Shown in pieces: positions 36,540-47,985 of a DNA stretch of 64,000 bases. Source of the DNA: Euonymus europaeus (lineage: Eukaryota; Streptophyta; Magnoliopsida; Celastrales; Celastraceae); the NCBI GenBank assembly GCA_963580455.1, contig OY756974.1, positions 1 to 64,000 on the forward strand. Direction: 5' to 3'. Positions within the stretch are counted from its first letter, which is position 1. Every line of letters begins with the position of its first letter. The notes beneath the pieces are model-generated. The model was not told the DNA's origin and did no database searches. It was given only the letters and a program-made list of their open reading frames with translations. A program made the position numbers and the translations under genes.

Positions 36540-37035
36540 GTGAACCCCACTTCCGAAAGAGTGAATCGAATTCACTCGAAGCACACACCAAAGCTGTCAG
36601 ACATATCAAACAAAGGGTCAAATGTTTGCCCATTCTCAGTCTCCCTGATGACAGCAAATCTAAGGTAATCGAGACCAATGCATCTGACTGGGGAGGAATT
36701 CGAAAACAAGAAAATATAGATGGAAGTGAAGAGCTTGTCCAATTTGCCTCCGGCATGTGGAATGATGCTCAAACTAGATATCCAACAATAAAAAAGGAAG
36801 TCCTCGCTGCCCTAAAATCTCTTCTTCGGTTCCAAATAAATATTCTCAACCAACAACTTCATTCTCAGGACAGATTGGTTGGCCCTCAAAGGTGTGCTTG
36901 AGAAGGACGCAAAGGACCTAGCGGCAAAAAAACCAGGCTCCGCCCGTTGGCAGGCTCTCTTCTCCTTATTCGACTTCACAGTAGAACAAATTTAAGGAGA
37001 AAGCAACTCTCTTCCTGACTTCCTTACCAGGGCCA
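36540..37035 (+). pseudogene. Endogenous pararetrovirus RNase H remnant
   Basis: The translation shows the connection region and RNase H domain of a caulimovirid-type polymerase. HTKAVRHIKQRVKCLP is followed by VIETNASDWGG (first catalytic acidic region; the usual Asp position reads Asn), FASGMWNDAQTRYPTIKKE (second acidic region) and, in other frames after about 36.86 kb, a WQALFSLFDFTVEQI-like segment and a final DFLTR. An in-frame stop (TAA near 36.99 kb) and a frame change near 36.87 kb make it non-functional. The reverse transcriptase catalytic part is not seen. The family is Caulimoviridae, plant DNA viruses whose copies occur in nuclear genomes; presence in a mitochondrial genome implies transfer from nuclear DNA. 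A Ty3/gypsy RNase H is the alternative, less likely from the FASG-WN-AQ-RY pattern. Confidence 0.75.
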
Positions 37036-37207
37036 AAGACATAGAGGGGATTTCTTTTATTCGATGCCTTTCCCACCCCCTGCCTTTTCAACGAGTGGAT
37101 GGATCGGGCAGCCATGCCGGACTTCGGGATGGAGCACCAAGAAACGTAGGAGAGGCCTCCGGGGGATTGACCAGTAGAAGCCTAAGGCAGCCGGATCTCC
37201 CACACCT

Positions 37208-37699
37208 TTGCCCCCCTTTCGCCGAATAGCAAATAATCATCTTCCAAGCGCGGCAGGGATAGCTGGAGTCGAGGAAGCCGCAGCAGAGGCGCCAATAGAT
37301 AGCTACATGGGTCGCATGGAATCTTTAAGAGATAGGGGGCCCCGGAGGAGCGGGAACACGAACGGGGGAGAAAGCATCTTAGCCCGAACGAAAGATCGCC
37401 AATCATCCTCACCACCATCGTTAGAAAGATAGGTGGCGGGGAATCAATATACAGAAACCATTCGCCGGTTGTACGAGTGGCCACCGGAACCACGGGAGGC
37501 TCTTATTGTTATCAAGCGGGATTCCATATCCAGTCGCAAAAGAACAAGTGATCCCGCAGGTATTTTATACGTACGTAGTATATGGATTGGAGTCTGCTCC
37601 GACTACTTCCGTTTCAGCTCCGACGAAGGCCTCGTTTACCACAAAAGAGTGACCCCCATCTCCATTCCAGCTTTGACGGAAGTGGTGACAGAGGCGTAG
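37208..37699 (+). pseudogene. Two abutting open frames after the viral RNase H
   Basis: Two frames, 37208-37432 and 37433-37699, follow the RNase H remnant on the same strand. The first has an Ala/Glu/Arg-rich, low-complexity middle. The second is protein-like (RRLYEWPPEPREALIVIKRD and ILYVRSIWIGVCSDYF). I recognise no domain. Position and GC-rich composition, unlike ordinary spacer, suggest they continue the viral insertion, perhaps the small ORF that follows the polymerase in some endogenous caulimovirids. That assignment is inference. Confidence 0.35.
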
Positions 37700-40600
37700 T
37701 AAGAACGTCCGTTTTTTATTCAGTTATCGATCCGGTATTCCAACCCCGGCCCTGATTACTCCTCTTCATTCACACGAACTCGTGTCGGGAGCACATAGGT
37801 TTTCCGCTGATGAGTGATAGCTATTACAGAACCTCGCGGTGGGGGTGGAGGAAGCGATAGCTAGCTCGACCATCCTAGTTCTCTTTTCTTTGGGACAGTT
37901 TCATTCTCTCGAGATCAAGGTAGGCCAGGGGATTTAGTGGATTCAGAAGTCAGGCCAATCAAATCGACCATAGATAGGGATCGGTCCAATGACGAAGGGT
38001 TTAGCAGTATCCGTTGATCAACTCCAGCCGCCCTTCTCCAGGGGGGGAATTCATGAGAGGCAGGCATTCAGAGGGGATTCAATCAGATGTTATCCAGTTA
38101 GGAATTATCCATCCATCTAGTGGTGCGGATCAGGGTATTAATTAAAGGTTTCGAAGGGTCCTTGGACACTCTCCTTAATTTAATAATGAGAGGAAAATAA
38201 GTCTTCAATTACCCTCTCTCTATCCATGACTTACCGTAAGGACGAAGGTAATGCAACTGGTTTGGCTTGGGAAGAGAAGAGCTCACAAGGCTCTGAAATA
38301 GTCCGTCGAATCAATCAAAATCATATCCATCTATGGGACCGGTTCCCTCTTCAGTTTTATGGTAGGCACAGGTCCATTGTTAGCCGGAAGTCGGAACAAC
38401 ATCTACTATTCCTAAACCTGTTTGAGTGTCAGCTCCTGTTGCTGAGGTTTCAACCAAGGGTTCCGATTCCTTCTTTATGAAGGTTGCGGTGGAGGGCGCT
38501 TAACCAGAGTTCTTTAGGAATAAGGCAACAGAAGCATCAGCTTTATATGTTCACAGAGATTGGCATCAACTAATCACCTGGAAAGGCAAGGAGGGCTGGT
38601 CGGTCAAGGGTAGGTGAATCAACAACAAAGAACTGATCTGCGATAGCTCAGAGCTCTAGGATCGGTAGAGTCCGTGCTCTACAAAGCAAGATGGCATCGT
38701 AGAATGACCCTATTTAGAAGGGCAAACTGGCGATAGGCTGATGGAAACTCCAAGATTGGTTGGTTTACAAGGGGCGCTTAACTGACCGGAAAGAGTGCGC
38801 TAGTTCGGTGGGGTGCCTGGGTACGGGTATATATCTGGATCATAAACCTCACTAACAACCCACTGCTGAACCAACTTTATAATCCACTGAATCAACGGAG
38901 AGAAGGTGATATGATTTTTTAATTGATCTCTATCTGCCCCTACTTGTGATGCATCACCTACTCGGGTAAGCCCATAGGAAACAAGAGAGACAGCGGCAGA
39001 GAATTCGAGAAAGAATATCCGCCGGAAAGAGGGATCAAGAACCCGGACCGGGCTAGAAAGAAGGACTTAGATGCCGGTCGGACGGAGCTTTTAAACAAGC
39101 TTTTTTGGACTAATCAAGAAGGCCAGGCCTTTAATTTGAAAAGGCTTTCTGGATTGATTGACTTTTGTAAAGTAGCCTGAATCTTCATGTGATTTTCTGG
39201 TCCTAGAATTAGCACAAATATTGGTATCTCGCTAGCTCGCTGAATAAGCGTTTGGTCAATTAGGTCTTCTTCTTCCTCGGTCCTAGAATTCAAGCATCGA
39301 TATGGATACCAGTGGTGCAGTAGATACTCAGTCCGGACGATTGGGGGGGTTGATCTTCAGCGTATCGGTAGTCTTCCTTGTTGACAATATCGAGAATTGG
39401 TACTGAGCTGGGGAACCTAGATGCACCTCTTCTTCCCCTTGTTGGCTGCTAGGTTGCTTAAGGAGCCACGCTTTGCTTGTTGTTCTGAGTTGGTAGTCTT
39501 CTTCGCTACGAGTTTCTACTGCTAGGCTTGTGTACCCAGGATGGTCTTGGAGATCCCCTCTTTCCGCCCGTTGTTAGGAATGGAGCAAGGACTCTTCCTT
39601 ATGAGCTAGATGCTGTTGTTACTCTTTTGTTGCTTTGTTCCCATGTTCCTTTGGTTGCTTGTAAGCCGGAGTTAGGCTTCGACCTCTCCCTCAATAAATT
39701 AATGTTTTTGTATTGGTCGACGAATCACCAGTCCTCTCGAGGTGCTTCTTCTATGAGTTTGCACCTTTGTTCTCATTAAGCGGTTCCCCTTTGTATTATC
39801 TTAAGTCGGGTTTAGGCTCTCTTCCATACCGGTAATGGAGTAAGGCCCCCACCCTAGCGTATCTCCTTGCTAGAAGTCGTTAGCAAGTTGATGCTCTTCT
39901 TTCGACTTCCTTTCGATCAAGCGATGCACCTCTCTATCCTCGTCGAATGGATAGCTCTCCCTTGTTGTTTGGTTATTCTCTGCTAGATATCGGCCTATCG
40001 CCAGTCTTTAGTTTCTTGTTTGGTTGTTCTCCGAAGCATTCCTATGATGCTAGTGAGCTCTGAGGTGTGAGCTAGTAGTCCCTTCTTTCTTCACTCTAAC
40101 CGACCAGGCAATTGGCCATTGTTTGTTCCGGATGCTATTGGGTCCCGAGTCCCTTGTTTCCACCCCTAGGCTAGGATCCCCTTCCTTAGGAGGGAATGAG
40201 TTAAGGGATTCCAATAGCTTTCTGATAAGACTGAGCTCTCTTTCTTTTTAATCCTGGTTGTAGATTTGCGGTAGTTTTCATGCAAACCCGAATTCCCACT
40301 CGATAAAAAATTTCATTAGCATGTGATCTTGCGCAGTTGCATCGTTGTCAAATCCCATGTTTATCATGGACTAGTTTGGTTCTTTCTCAGCGAATTCCCA
40401 GTTTATCAGGGAACAGGTTGCTAGTTGCTCCTCTTCTTGTGCTAGTAAGCAATGTTCTCTTATTAGCGGAGTTCCGCTTTGTTGGCTGTTAGCCGGTTCT
40501 ATGCTTTGGTTGTTTCATGGTTGCTTGCACCTTTATGGTAGGAAGCTGCTTTGTTAGGAGAACCCGACTCGAAGCGCACAGCTGCAGAAAACCCCTCTGC

Positions 40601-41200
40601 CTTGATCAAGAAGAGGCAATTCGAAGGCAAACCCACTGGCGAAGGGATCCTAGCAAGCCAAGGAGACTACCTCCCTTCCGTATCCCCTCCTTCTGAGCCA
40701 AGCCCGAAGCTAACCATCGCCTTCTTGTCTCGCTGCTGTGAAAACCCCCTTGATCACTACGTCTATTCCCTTCTTTGGTAAGGAGAGAGTAGACTTACGT
40801 GATTAGCCTGCCAAGGAGCAATACATCAGATCAGCTTTCCCTCAGCTATCTATCGACAACAGGTGGGTCGTACCTATCCCACCCAGTCTTTAGGGCTCTT
40901 GAAGTCTCAATAGCTAGGGTAGCTGGTGTCCAGTAGGAGCTTCAACGATCTCTTGAGACAATATGAATCCGGGTTGCTTGCTTGCTCTGGTAGCTCTCTT
41001 GGTCCGGAGTGTAACCTTGCTGCTCTCCTTGCTCTCTTCTTGCCTTAGTCCGGACGTGTAACCTCTTTCTATGCCAACGAAGAGCGAAGGACTCCCTGGG
41101 AGGGTGTCCGAGCGAGGATCCTAACACTTGAAAGTTTCTCAATCTTGTAGCTGGGAGCATTAACCAACTTGATATAGAGCTTCGAACCATCCTTCAATTC
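37700..41200. other. Unassigned spacer between viral remnants
   Basis: No domain recognised. A 12-bp word GGTCCTAGAATT occurs twice, near 39.20 and 39.28 kb. If the flanking viral pieces come from one tandem insertion, this stretch should contain the viral intergenic region and movement-protein part, but neither could be identified. Confidence 0.4.
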
Positions 41201-41214
41201 CTTAATGTAGCTCT

Positions 41215-41620
41215 TTCTATTGGTGAATAAGTAGTTTATCCGAGAGTGGTTTGTTTGTTGCTTCTTTGTCCTCGTCGACATATTTGAAGTATTGATAGAG
41301 GGTGGACGGAACAACAAAGTTCTCTACAATCCAAAGCCTTCCCAGCAGTAGATTGTAGGACGTGTCGTTATCAATCACATAACACGTGATTTCAGACTTC
41401 AAGTCTGCCAACTGACACTTAAGGCGAATCTTACCAATCGCCCTTTTGGAGTCCTCATTCTATCCTTGGATGGTCATCTTAATGTGACTTAATTTACTGG
41501 TAGGGATTCCCTGGTGAGCTAGAGCACGAAGAGGCATTCTATTTATGGCGGACCCCGGGAGTAAAGAATGACGGTTCGACGAGCTCTTATTCCCCCCTGG
41601 CGGACCTGTATACTCTTGTC
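41215..41620 (-). pseudogene. Ty3/gypsy protease remnant (second element)
   Basis: On the minus strand GSAINRMPLRALAHQGIPTS (GSAIN at about 41555-41541) is followed, after one in-frame stop and a frame change, by GKIRLKCQLADLKSEITCYV and DNDTSYNLLLGRLWI (TSYNLLLGR at about 41360-41334), then VPSTLYQYFKYVDE. The order GSA-N ... TSYNLLLGR-W ... VPSTLHQ-like is typical of the protease region of plant Ty3/gypsy elements. The active site is broken: the position two residues before GSA, normally the catalytic Asp, reads Leu, and the next reads Pro. It belongs to a different lineage from the DSGSTNNF remnant at 13.9 kb. No LTR or polymerase is attached. Confidence 0.75.
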
Positions 41621-42420
41621 CTGTTGGGTAGAAAGGACACGGGGAGCCGCCGCTCCGTTGGGTGGTATTCCGAGGAGATCGGTCTTCAAGATTCGATTGC
41701 TTCATAAGTTTTAGATTTGAAAAAGCCCTCCTTCCTAAACAAGTCAAAAGACTCAGAATCGGGATCACGGTTGCTCCTTACGGACCCTCTTCAGCGTCTG
41801 GTTCGGCTTTAGCTTTTTCTGATACGGATTTCTGCTTAAGCTTCTTTTGATGCTGATGCTTTAGTGGCAGCTGCCGGCGGATGCTTCTGTTCGCGCTTAG
41901 CTTCTTTGTCTTGTTTGTGTTGTAAAGTGCGCGCTAAAGCAACAGCTATGTGTTTGCTTTGGAATCGAATAAGGCTTACTCACTTGTTCCTGATGGATCA
42001 GCACCAGTCACCTTCCCTCCTTTCATGGAAATAGGCTTCTTCTTCATGACAAGCCTATAGACTTTATAACAATAAAAAATGCTTTGGAAAACTAGAAATA
42101 GTAGTTTAAAGTTAGATGGATTTCAAAAGACGAGTAAGGGCCACTACTAACTATGGGAGGGCTTTCTGTAACGCGGGTAAATTCAAATGGGAAATTTACT
42201 TATTTCGGCTGTTATGCTATTGTTTATTTGTCACATTCCATACCTTTCCAGTGTGATCTACTACAATTCGTTATTGTAGACCTTCTTAGCGGTGACACTT
42301 GAGTGTCCCTAGTCCCCTCTACTAAATAGAGTTTTCTAAGACATAGGCTTCTTTCTTCGAAATTTCCTGTCCTCTTCTCTTCCCCAAATCGTCTTCCCGG
42401 AAGGGAAAAGGCATAGCAAG
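41621..42420. other. Unassigned spacer
   Basis: No domain recognised. The stretch separates the minus-strand gypsy remnant from the plus-strand viral remnant. An AT-rich island lies at 42.05-42.30 kb. Confidence 0.4.
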
Positions 42421-42423
42421 CAT

Positions 42424-43630
42424 GCGGCTAAACTCTCCACGAGAGTTGGCTACACCTACATCGTCGGAAGATGAAGAAATTCCACAACCGGGGCGCATCA
42501 ACGTTCTTGGTGGAAAACCACGTCCGATTGAGCTCCAATAGACTGATTTTCTTCGGGATTCAATAGTAACTCAATCTACCCATGGAGAATCGACGGGCGA
42601 GGAAGTCGAAGTCGTTTTGGCAAATATGTTAGCAGCCGCTAACACCTATGTTTAAGCTGGACGTCATCCTGTAGCAGCAGCCAATCTACTACTGTTAGGC
42701 TTCACCGGAAATATCCTAGCATGGGGGGAAAGATTACCAGATGCGGTCAAGTCCTCAATACAATATTCTCACAAGAAAGATAAGGTTCCGATGGGAACCT
42801 ACTTCTGAATTCTTTTGGACAGCCCTAATCCGGTAGAAAGTCTTCTTGCCACTATTCGCCTTCACTTCGGTGGTCTCTCAGATGATACAATCAGTAAACA
42901 CACTGAGATTCTTCCCAATCTGAGGATCAGGCGAGTCTAATCTTTCCCTTGGTATAAGAAGACCCTCTTTGCTAGAATCTACAAGATTCCAGACGTCTGG
43001 AAGGAGAAATTTCTTGCTGGTCTTCCAAAAGGATTCTCGCAGTTAGTGAGAGAAAAGATTAGCGGTTCTCTCGAGAGCCTCCCCTATGGTTGTCTTTTCT
43101 CTGCTGTAGAGAAGACCTTTGCGGAACTCTGTTCTCGAAAGAAAATTCTCTATCTAAAGAAAGGGGAAGCAGTCTCAATTTAGGCAATCGATAAAGGAGT
43201 TTTACTCGACCGAAGAGAAAGAGGTTCTGAACTCGACTAAGCTGGAAAGGAGTCACTTGACCGGCAGGAAAGGCTGGATACTATTAGAAAGGAGAAGTTC
43301 GAAGAGAGGAGTGGGGGGTATATGCCTTAGTCAACCTCGGGATATTGATTGCCAGTTAAGCCCTCGTGCGTGGTGAAAGAAAGAGTTCTCCCGAACCCGA
43401 AGAGAGAGGAAACAGCGAAAGCTAGGATCGGATGGCATAAACGGAAGAAGGAGCTTACTCTGAAGAAGTAGCCAGGCAAGATTCTGGGAGTTAAGTCCGA
43501 GTCCAAGTCTGAGTCTGAGACCGAAGAAAGAAGCTCGACATCTGAATATGGGGCCGGAGAGCACAGAGCGAGAGGAGAACAAGTCTTAAGGAGCAGAGTG
43601 GAAGCTTTCCTAATAAGGAAAAGGGGTACT
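42424..43630 (+). pseudogene. Endogenous pararetrovirus coat-protein remnant
   Basis: Spread over one main frame with several stops and shifts, the translation passes through an acidic N-terminal part (TPTSSEDEEIPQPG), a middle with SDDTISKHTEILPNLRI, then PDVWKEKFLAGLPKGFSQLV and SLPYGCLFSAVEKTFAELC, and a basic part. An acidic Ser/Glu tail near 43.49-43.55 kb (SESETEERSSTSE) follows. The VWKEKFLAGLP block and the following L-YG-L-S-V-K-ELC-like pattern are characteristic of caulimovirid coat-protein regions. A zinc-knuckle expected downstream was not found. It lies on the same strand as the RNase H remnant 5.4 kb upstream. A Ty3/gypsy gag origin is possible but fits less well. Confidence 0.65.
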
Positions 43631-46220
43631 GTACTAATTGAGTAATCTCAAGTCAGTAAAGCCGGACAGGTAAGGGGGGACTGACTAAAGCAAAGCACCA
43701 AAGCTCATGGGATTCTATTCCACTAGAGGGTACATTTCCATTTAACCAAATAGGGTTTGGAAAGAATATGAGTGGTCTCCGTCCTCATCCACATCCACTT
43801 CTAACTAAGAAGTTGAGGGACAAGACCGAAGGTATAGTTTACCAGCCGAAGGTGGTTACGGTTTTGAACTAAACCAGCCTGACTCAGAAGTAGCCGGAAA
43901 GGCGTCGTTCTTAAGCAAAAGCAGGGGCTAACTCCACCGAAGCTAATGCCATTAGGAGAGGAGGAAGAACCTCTGAACTCTGAGTTGAGTTACGGTTTGG
44001 GAAGATGACTGACGTTTAGTGTTGCCAGTTCCGATCGAAGGGATATGAGTTCAGTTAAGTCCGAGTCTTCATTTTAACTTCTTTATGATGAGAGAGCTGA
44101 CCCCGAATCCTGCTGTTCTTCCAGGGAATCCGTCTTTGATAGAGCACTTGCCCGGGAGATCTTTGCTTTTCGTTGAGCTCTTTTCCTTTCCGTTGCGTTT
44201 AGCTAGGCTAGGATCCTATCCTAATAACCTCTTTACTAGAATTCCTTCCTCTTCCCGAGCGGATCCCTATTGTTGGACTCAGCTTGGCCATTCCCTTGTG
44301 GGTAAAAAGGAGTGGATTTCTCATGGTCTGAACTCTCAATCTGATCTGGAACTCAGGAACAAGCCGTAAGGGCTTTCTAGAGCGTTAGACTGCGTCTTCA
44401 GGTACGTCTATTGGTGGATGTGGATCGATCATCTGATTCCCTAAACGTGAGATTTTCCGGGCTAATCCTTATCCTTAAAGATTCTCTGGGAAAGGGCTCC
44501 GTAACATATATATAAAAAGAAGGAAGGACATTCTATTATGCCTTCTCCCCATTCCCGGCCGTAGCACGGGCAAATCTATCTTCAACGGGTGCCCCGACTG
44601 CTTATTTCCTAGGAGCTAGGAGATAGACTGCCCTACCCTAGCTGCATAAGAAGTTAGCCGTGGGTTTTATTATCCATAGACTTTCCTCTTAGAACCGGAC
44701 ACTTTAGCAGCGTCACCAGCAAAGGATGATGGTAGCTTGATTTCCTTTCTGTACTGGTAGTTGAATAAGGAATTCTGAAACCCCTAAGAGTGAATGAGTG
44801 ATAGTAGCTTCTAGTAGCTCCTGTACCCCGGCGAATGTAGGATGGAGAGTGAGACCGGCGAGTAGGATAAGGGAAAAAGGGGATCAACAAGCAGGAATGG
44901 TCCCAGTTCCGCCCTTTCCAATATGAATATGAGCTAAGCTAACCGAGTCCTCTCTCCCCTTCCGTCCTTTATTGAGGAATTCTGAAACCTTTCTTTGCCT
45001 TCTCCTCCGGGGTGTCTTATCAGATTCATTTTAGGTAGCTTCGTCTGTGGCCATTCCCGAGTTTGTAGCATCGGCTGAAGCAGTTGAAGGCCCTGAGCTA
45101 GAGGAAGTCCTAACCTTTATTCAATCTGTTACCGAATCGGTAGCTTCTAAAGTTGTAAGCGCGTTTCTAGGCCGAGTAAGACTAATATAGATCATTCCTG
45201 GGAGTAAGGGGGTCCCTGTTGGATTCATTGGAGGGAGTAAGCCTCTTTACTATCTCGTTTGTCTAGTCGTCTAAGTAGCTTTGTTAGCTAGTAGTTATTA
45301 GCTGTGAGCTATGCAAGATTGCTTTAAGGTCCTCTCGTTCCCAATCCGCTGTTCCTTTCCTTATCGTTTTTTTCCTCCCTCGTGAAAGAGCATGCAAAGT
45401 AGGAGCAGCTCGAAGTCTCATTGGCCGTATAAGGTCCAAGGGTCCTCTCCTGTGTTGAAGCTGCGGGTCCTATCCGAGTAAGTGAAGTGAAGTTAGTAAG
45501 ACCTAAGAGCAAGTCCCTCCTCTTGCTCAATCGGTTCTTTGCCTATCCGCTACCCAGGAATTCTCCAAGTCTCGCTAATGTGCGTCCTGTCCGCTCAACT
45601 GGTTTCGTTGGCAGGTCGGAATGTCTGTCGTGTCTGTCATGTCCGGCGTATCCCGCTGTCTAACCTCCCTTGACTGCCCCACTACCCGAATGTTCCAGTT
45701 GTTTCTTTCGTTCGTGAATGGCTTGAATGCCTGGGATGGATGAATACCCTTATCTATTTCCGTTCGAAAGCGTTGCTGATCTGATTGCCCAATAAATGGG
45801 TTAGTTGCTTGCGGTCGCTGTCTTTCCTGTCTGACTATCCGCACCCCCCAATCAGTAGTCGCTTAAGGAAGTGCCCGATCAAAGCATTCCCCGCTCCTGT
45901 CCCTATTTTCATATTCATATGCCCCTCTGTTGGACCAAGCGAGAAAGGCAGTAATGACTGACTATAAGAGTTCGTTCAATCGGTTGAGTCAGGAGCGCAA
46001 CCGCCTTTTGCAAGTAACCAATCAAGTGAGTCGGTTATTGAACCAGTCAGTAAGCGAAACGAGGAATAGCCAGTAATTGATACTCCAAAACCAGCACGTC
46101 GCAGGTCTGTAGCAAGTACGGATTCGATCTCTGCGGAAGGGCTTTTCAAGCAAGTTCCTAATCCAACTGTCCGGTCAGTAAGGAGCGGGTGCGGGTAAGC
46201 GAGTAACCAATCAACTTGGC
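43631..46220. other. Unassigned spacer with short repeats
   Basis: No gene recognised. A 24-bp word beginning ACTGGTAGTTGAATAAGG at 44753-44776 recurs exactly at 60827-60850, and its tail GAGGAATTCTGAAACC occurs again at about 44974. A shared GTAACCAATCAA word near 46.01 and 46.20 kb hints at further local duplication. Confidence 0.5.
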
Positions 46221-46390
46221 AAAACCCCGTATTTTGAGTCATCAAGACAATTCTCCTCTAACGAGTGACATCCAAAGTCGACAACTTTGATTTTCCACGT
46301 ATTTTCGTCCTCAAACCCAATTCCCCTCGGGTGAGTGACAACAAAAGTAGCATTCTTTAGAAAACCACGTGTTTTTGGCATAAATTGCCT
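46221..46390 (+). repeat. Diverged tandem repeat, 70-bp period
   Basis: The words CCCCGTATTTT, CCACGTATTTT and CCACGTGTTTT start at almost exactly 70-bp spacing (46225, 46295, 46365), and CAATTCTCCTC and CAATTCCCCTC with the following GAGTGACA are also 70 bp apart. That gives two full units, 46221-46290 and 46291-46360, plus a partial third. Units align without gaps but differ by many substitutions, so the duplication is old. Confidence 0.7.
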
Positions 46391-47847
46391 TACTTTACCG
46401 ACTATGAGATGGCTTGAAGACCGACCGGTAACTAAGCTCCCTCGTCTCCTTCCGCCTCTGACTTTGGGCTGAATCCTGGTTCCGGGGATATCTCTTTTTC
46501 TCTTCTACGCGGCAAGGCAAGCTCGGTTGTCAAGGAGAATTAATTCGTAGCTTGGTTCTGGGTAGCGGAGTTTCAACTCGAAAGCCGACCCTTAAGGAGC
46601 TTTATCTCAAAGCGAATCGAGCTCTCGTAATCGCTTATATGTCCATTGGCTAGCAAAGTCTTCTGTTCTGGCTAGCGAAGTAGGGACTGCGCTTTCTGGT
46701 GCAGTTGCTTGCTTAAGGTACGAACTCGTGTTGGTAAACGAACCTGTTAATTCTCGCGGCAGGCCTTCTCGTAACTATTTTGAAGAAAACTTCCATTCCC
46801 CCCTATTTGATTGAGTAAGGCTTTTCATCCAGCGATTGCATTCTCATTTCAGGAATCTTGGGCCACTACAACTACCTTCTAGTTATAGGGCTAGCTTTTC
46901 AAGACAGAAAAAAAATATCCTCCATTTAGCTTTAAGCTTGAATTGCTTTCCCACTTATTGATTAGGTAGGGCGCGAGCCAACCTTCCCTTCTTCCAGCTG
47001 CGTGACAACTGGCTATTCCACCATGGAGAGGAGCAGAGGGGATCGTGCCAGTTTTTTTAGGTGATCACCTGGAGACGGAACCATCCGTTTTCTCTCATTC
47101 AAGCCTGGCAAACAACTCTTTTGTCTTAACAAAAGTGGGCTACGAAACGTCCTTTGTGTGTCCGCCCCGGGAAGTCAAAAACGGAAGGAAGTATAACGTG
47201 GGTTTCTAATTTTTAGCTTGTAACTGATAAGACTTGATTCTTGAGCAGTGCCCGGTCTAAGTAAGGTGATGTCGATCTGTCCAATTGAAAAGGTTGGAAG
47301 TCTCGCTAGGGTGTCTCAGATGGAAGATGGAAGGTTGCCCATGTTTATGGATTGGACGAAGACGAAAGCCACTGGCGAAGATCCGTGAAATGATTGTGCA
47401 GCAGTTCAGCTCTTAGCTTCATCTCTGTTTAGGCTGGGTGGGCAGCTCCATTGAAATACCGCCTAAAGTTCTAGGTTTTGCCTTTGCTTCGCCTCCCTAT
47501 TCCCTTTTGGCTGGATTCGTCCCATTTTCATCTGGGAGTCATCACCGTATTTATTCGACATCGATTGCCCACTCATCAGATGGACACTTTCATCAGGAGG
47601 CATCGTCCTATTGAAGAAAGGGGAATGCCCACTTTGTTTAAGTAGGCTACACTGGAGTAGCAAAGTCAGGGGTTGCTCAAGCTACAACGAAGAAAGCCGG
47701 TGTTGGTAGTTAAGAATTCTAGGCCAGAGCGGGTTCAGGCAGCTTAATACTTAGTAGTTTGCTCACCCCGAAATGAATAGAGTTCAAGTACTCACCCTAC
47801 AAGTATGGAAAGTGGAAGGATTTCATATTCATATCTGGAAGTGTGAT

Positions 47848-47892
47848 AGCGGATTGGCAGTAGAGGCAGGTCATGGGCTCAATCGAAGCCTC
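47848..47892 (+). repeat. Short direct repeat, copy 1
   Basis: The unit ends in GGCTCAATCGAAGCCTC (47876-47892), which recurs exactly at 47969-47985. The upstream parts (GATAGC ... GGTCAT) also match with indels. Confidence 0.5.
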
Positions 47893-47943
47893 AGCCGATT
47901 CATTAGTTCTTTGGTTGCTTACTCTGATAGTGTGAAAGGGGCG

Positions 47944-47985
47944 AGATAGCTTATTAGTCAGGGTCATCGGCTCAATCGAAGCCTC
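47944..47985 (+). repeat. Short direct repeat, copy 2
   Basis: This is the second copy of the element at 47848-47892, 93 bp downstream. The flanking spacer is not duplicated. Confidence 0.5.

Noticed and set aside
45590..45850. Segment with TGTCTGTCATGTC-type words that looked like a tandem array
   Set aside because: The repetition covers only about 20 bases and has no regular period.
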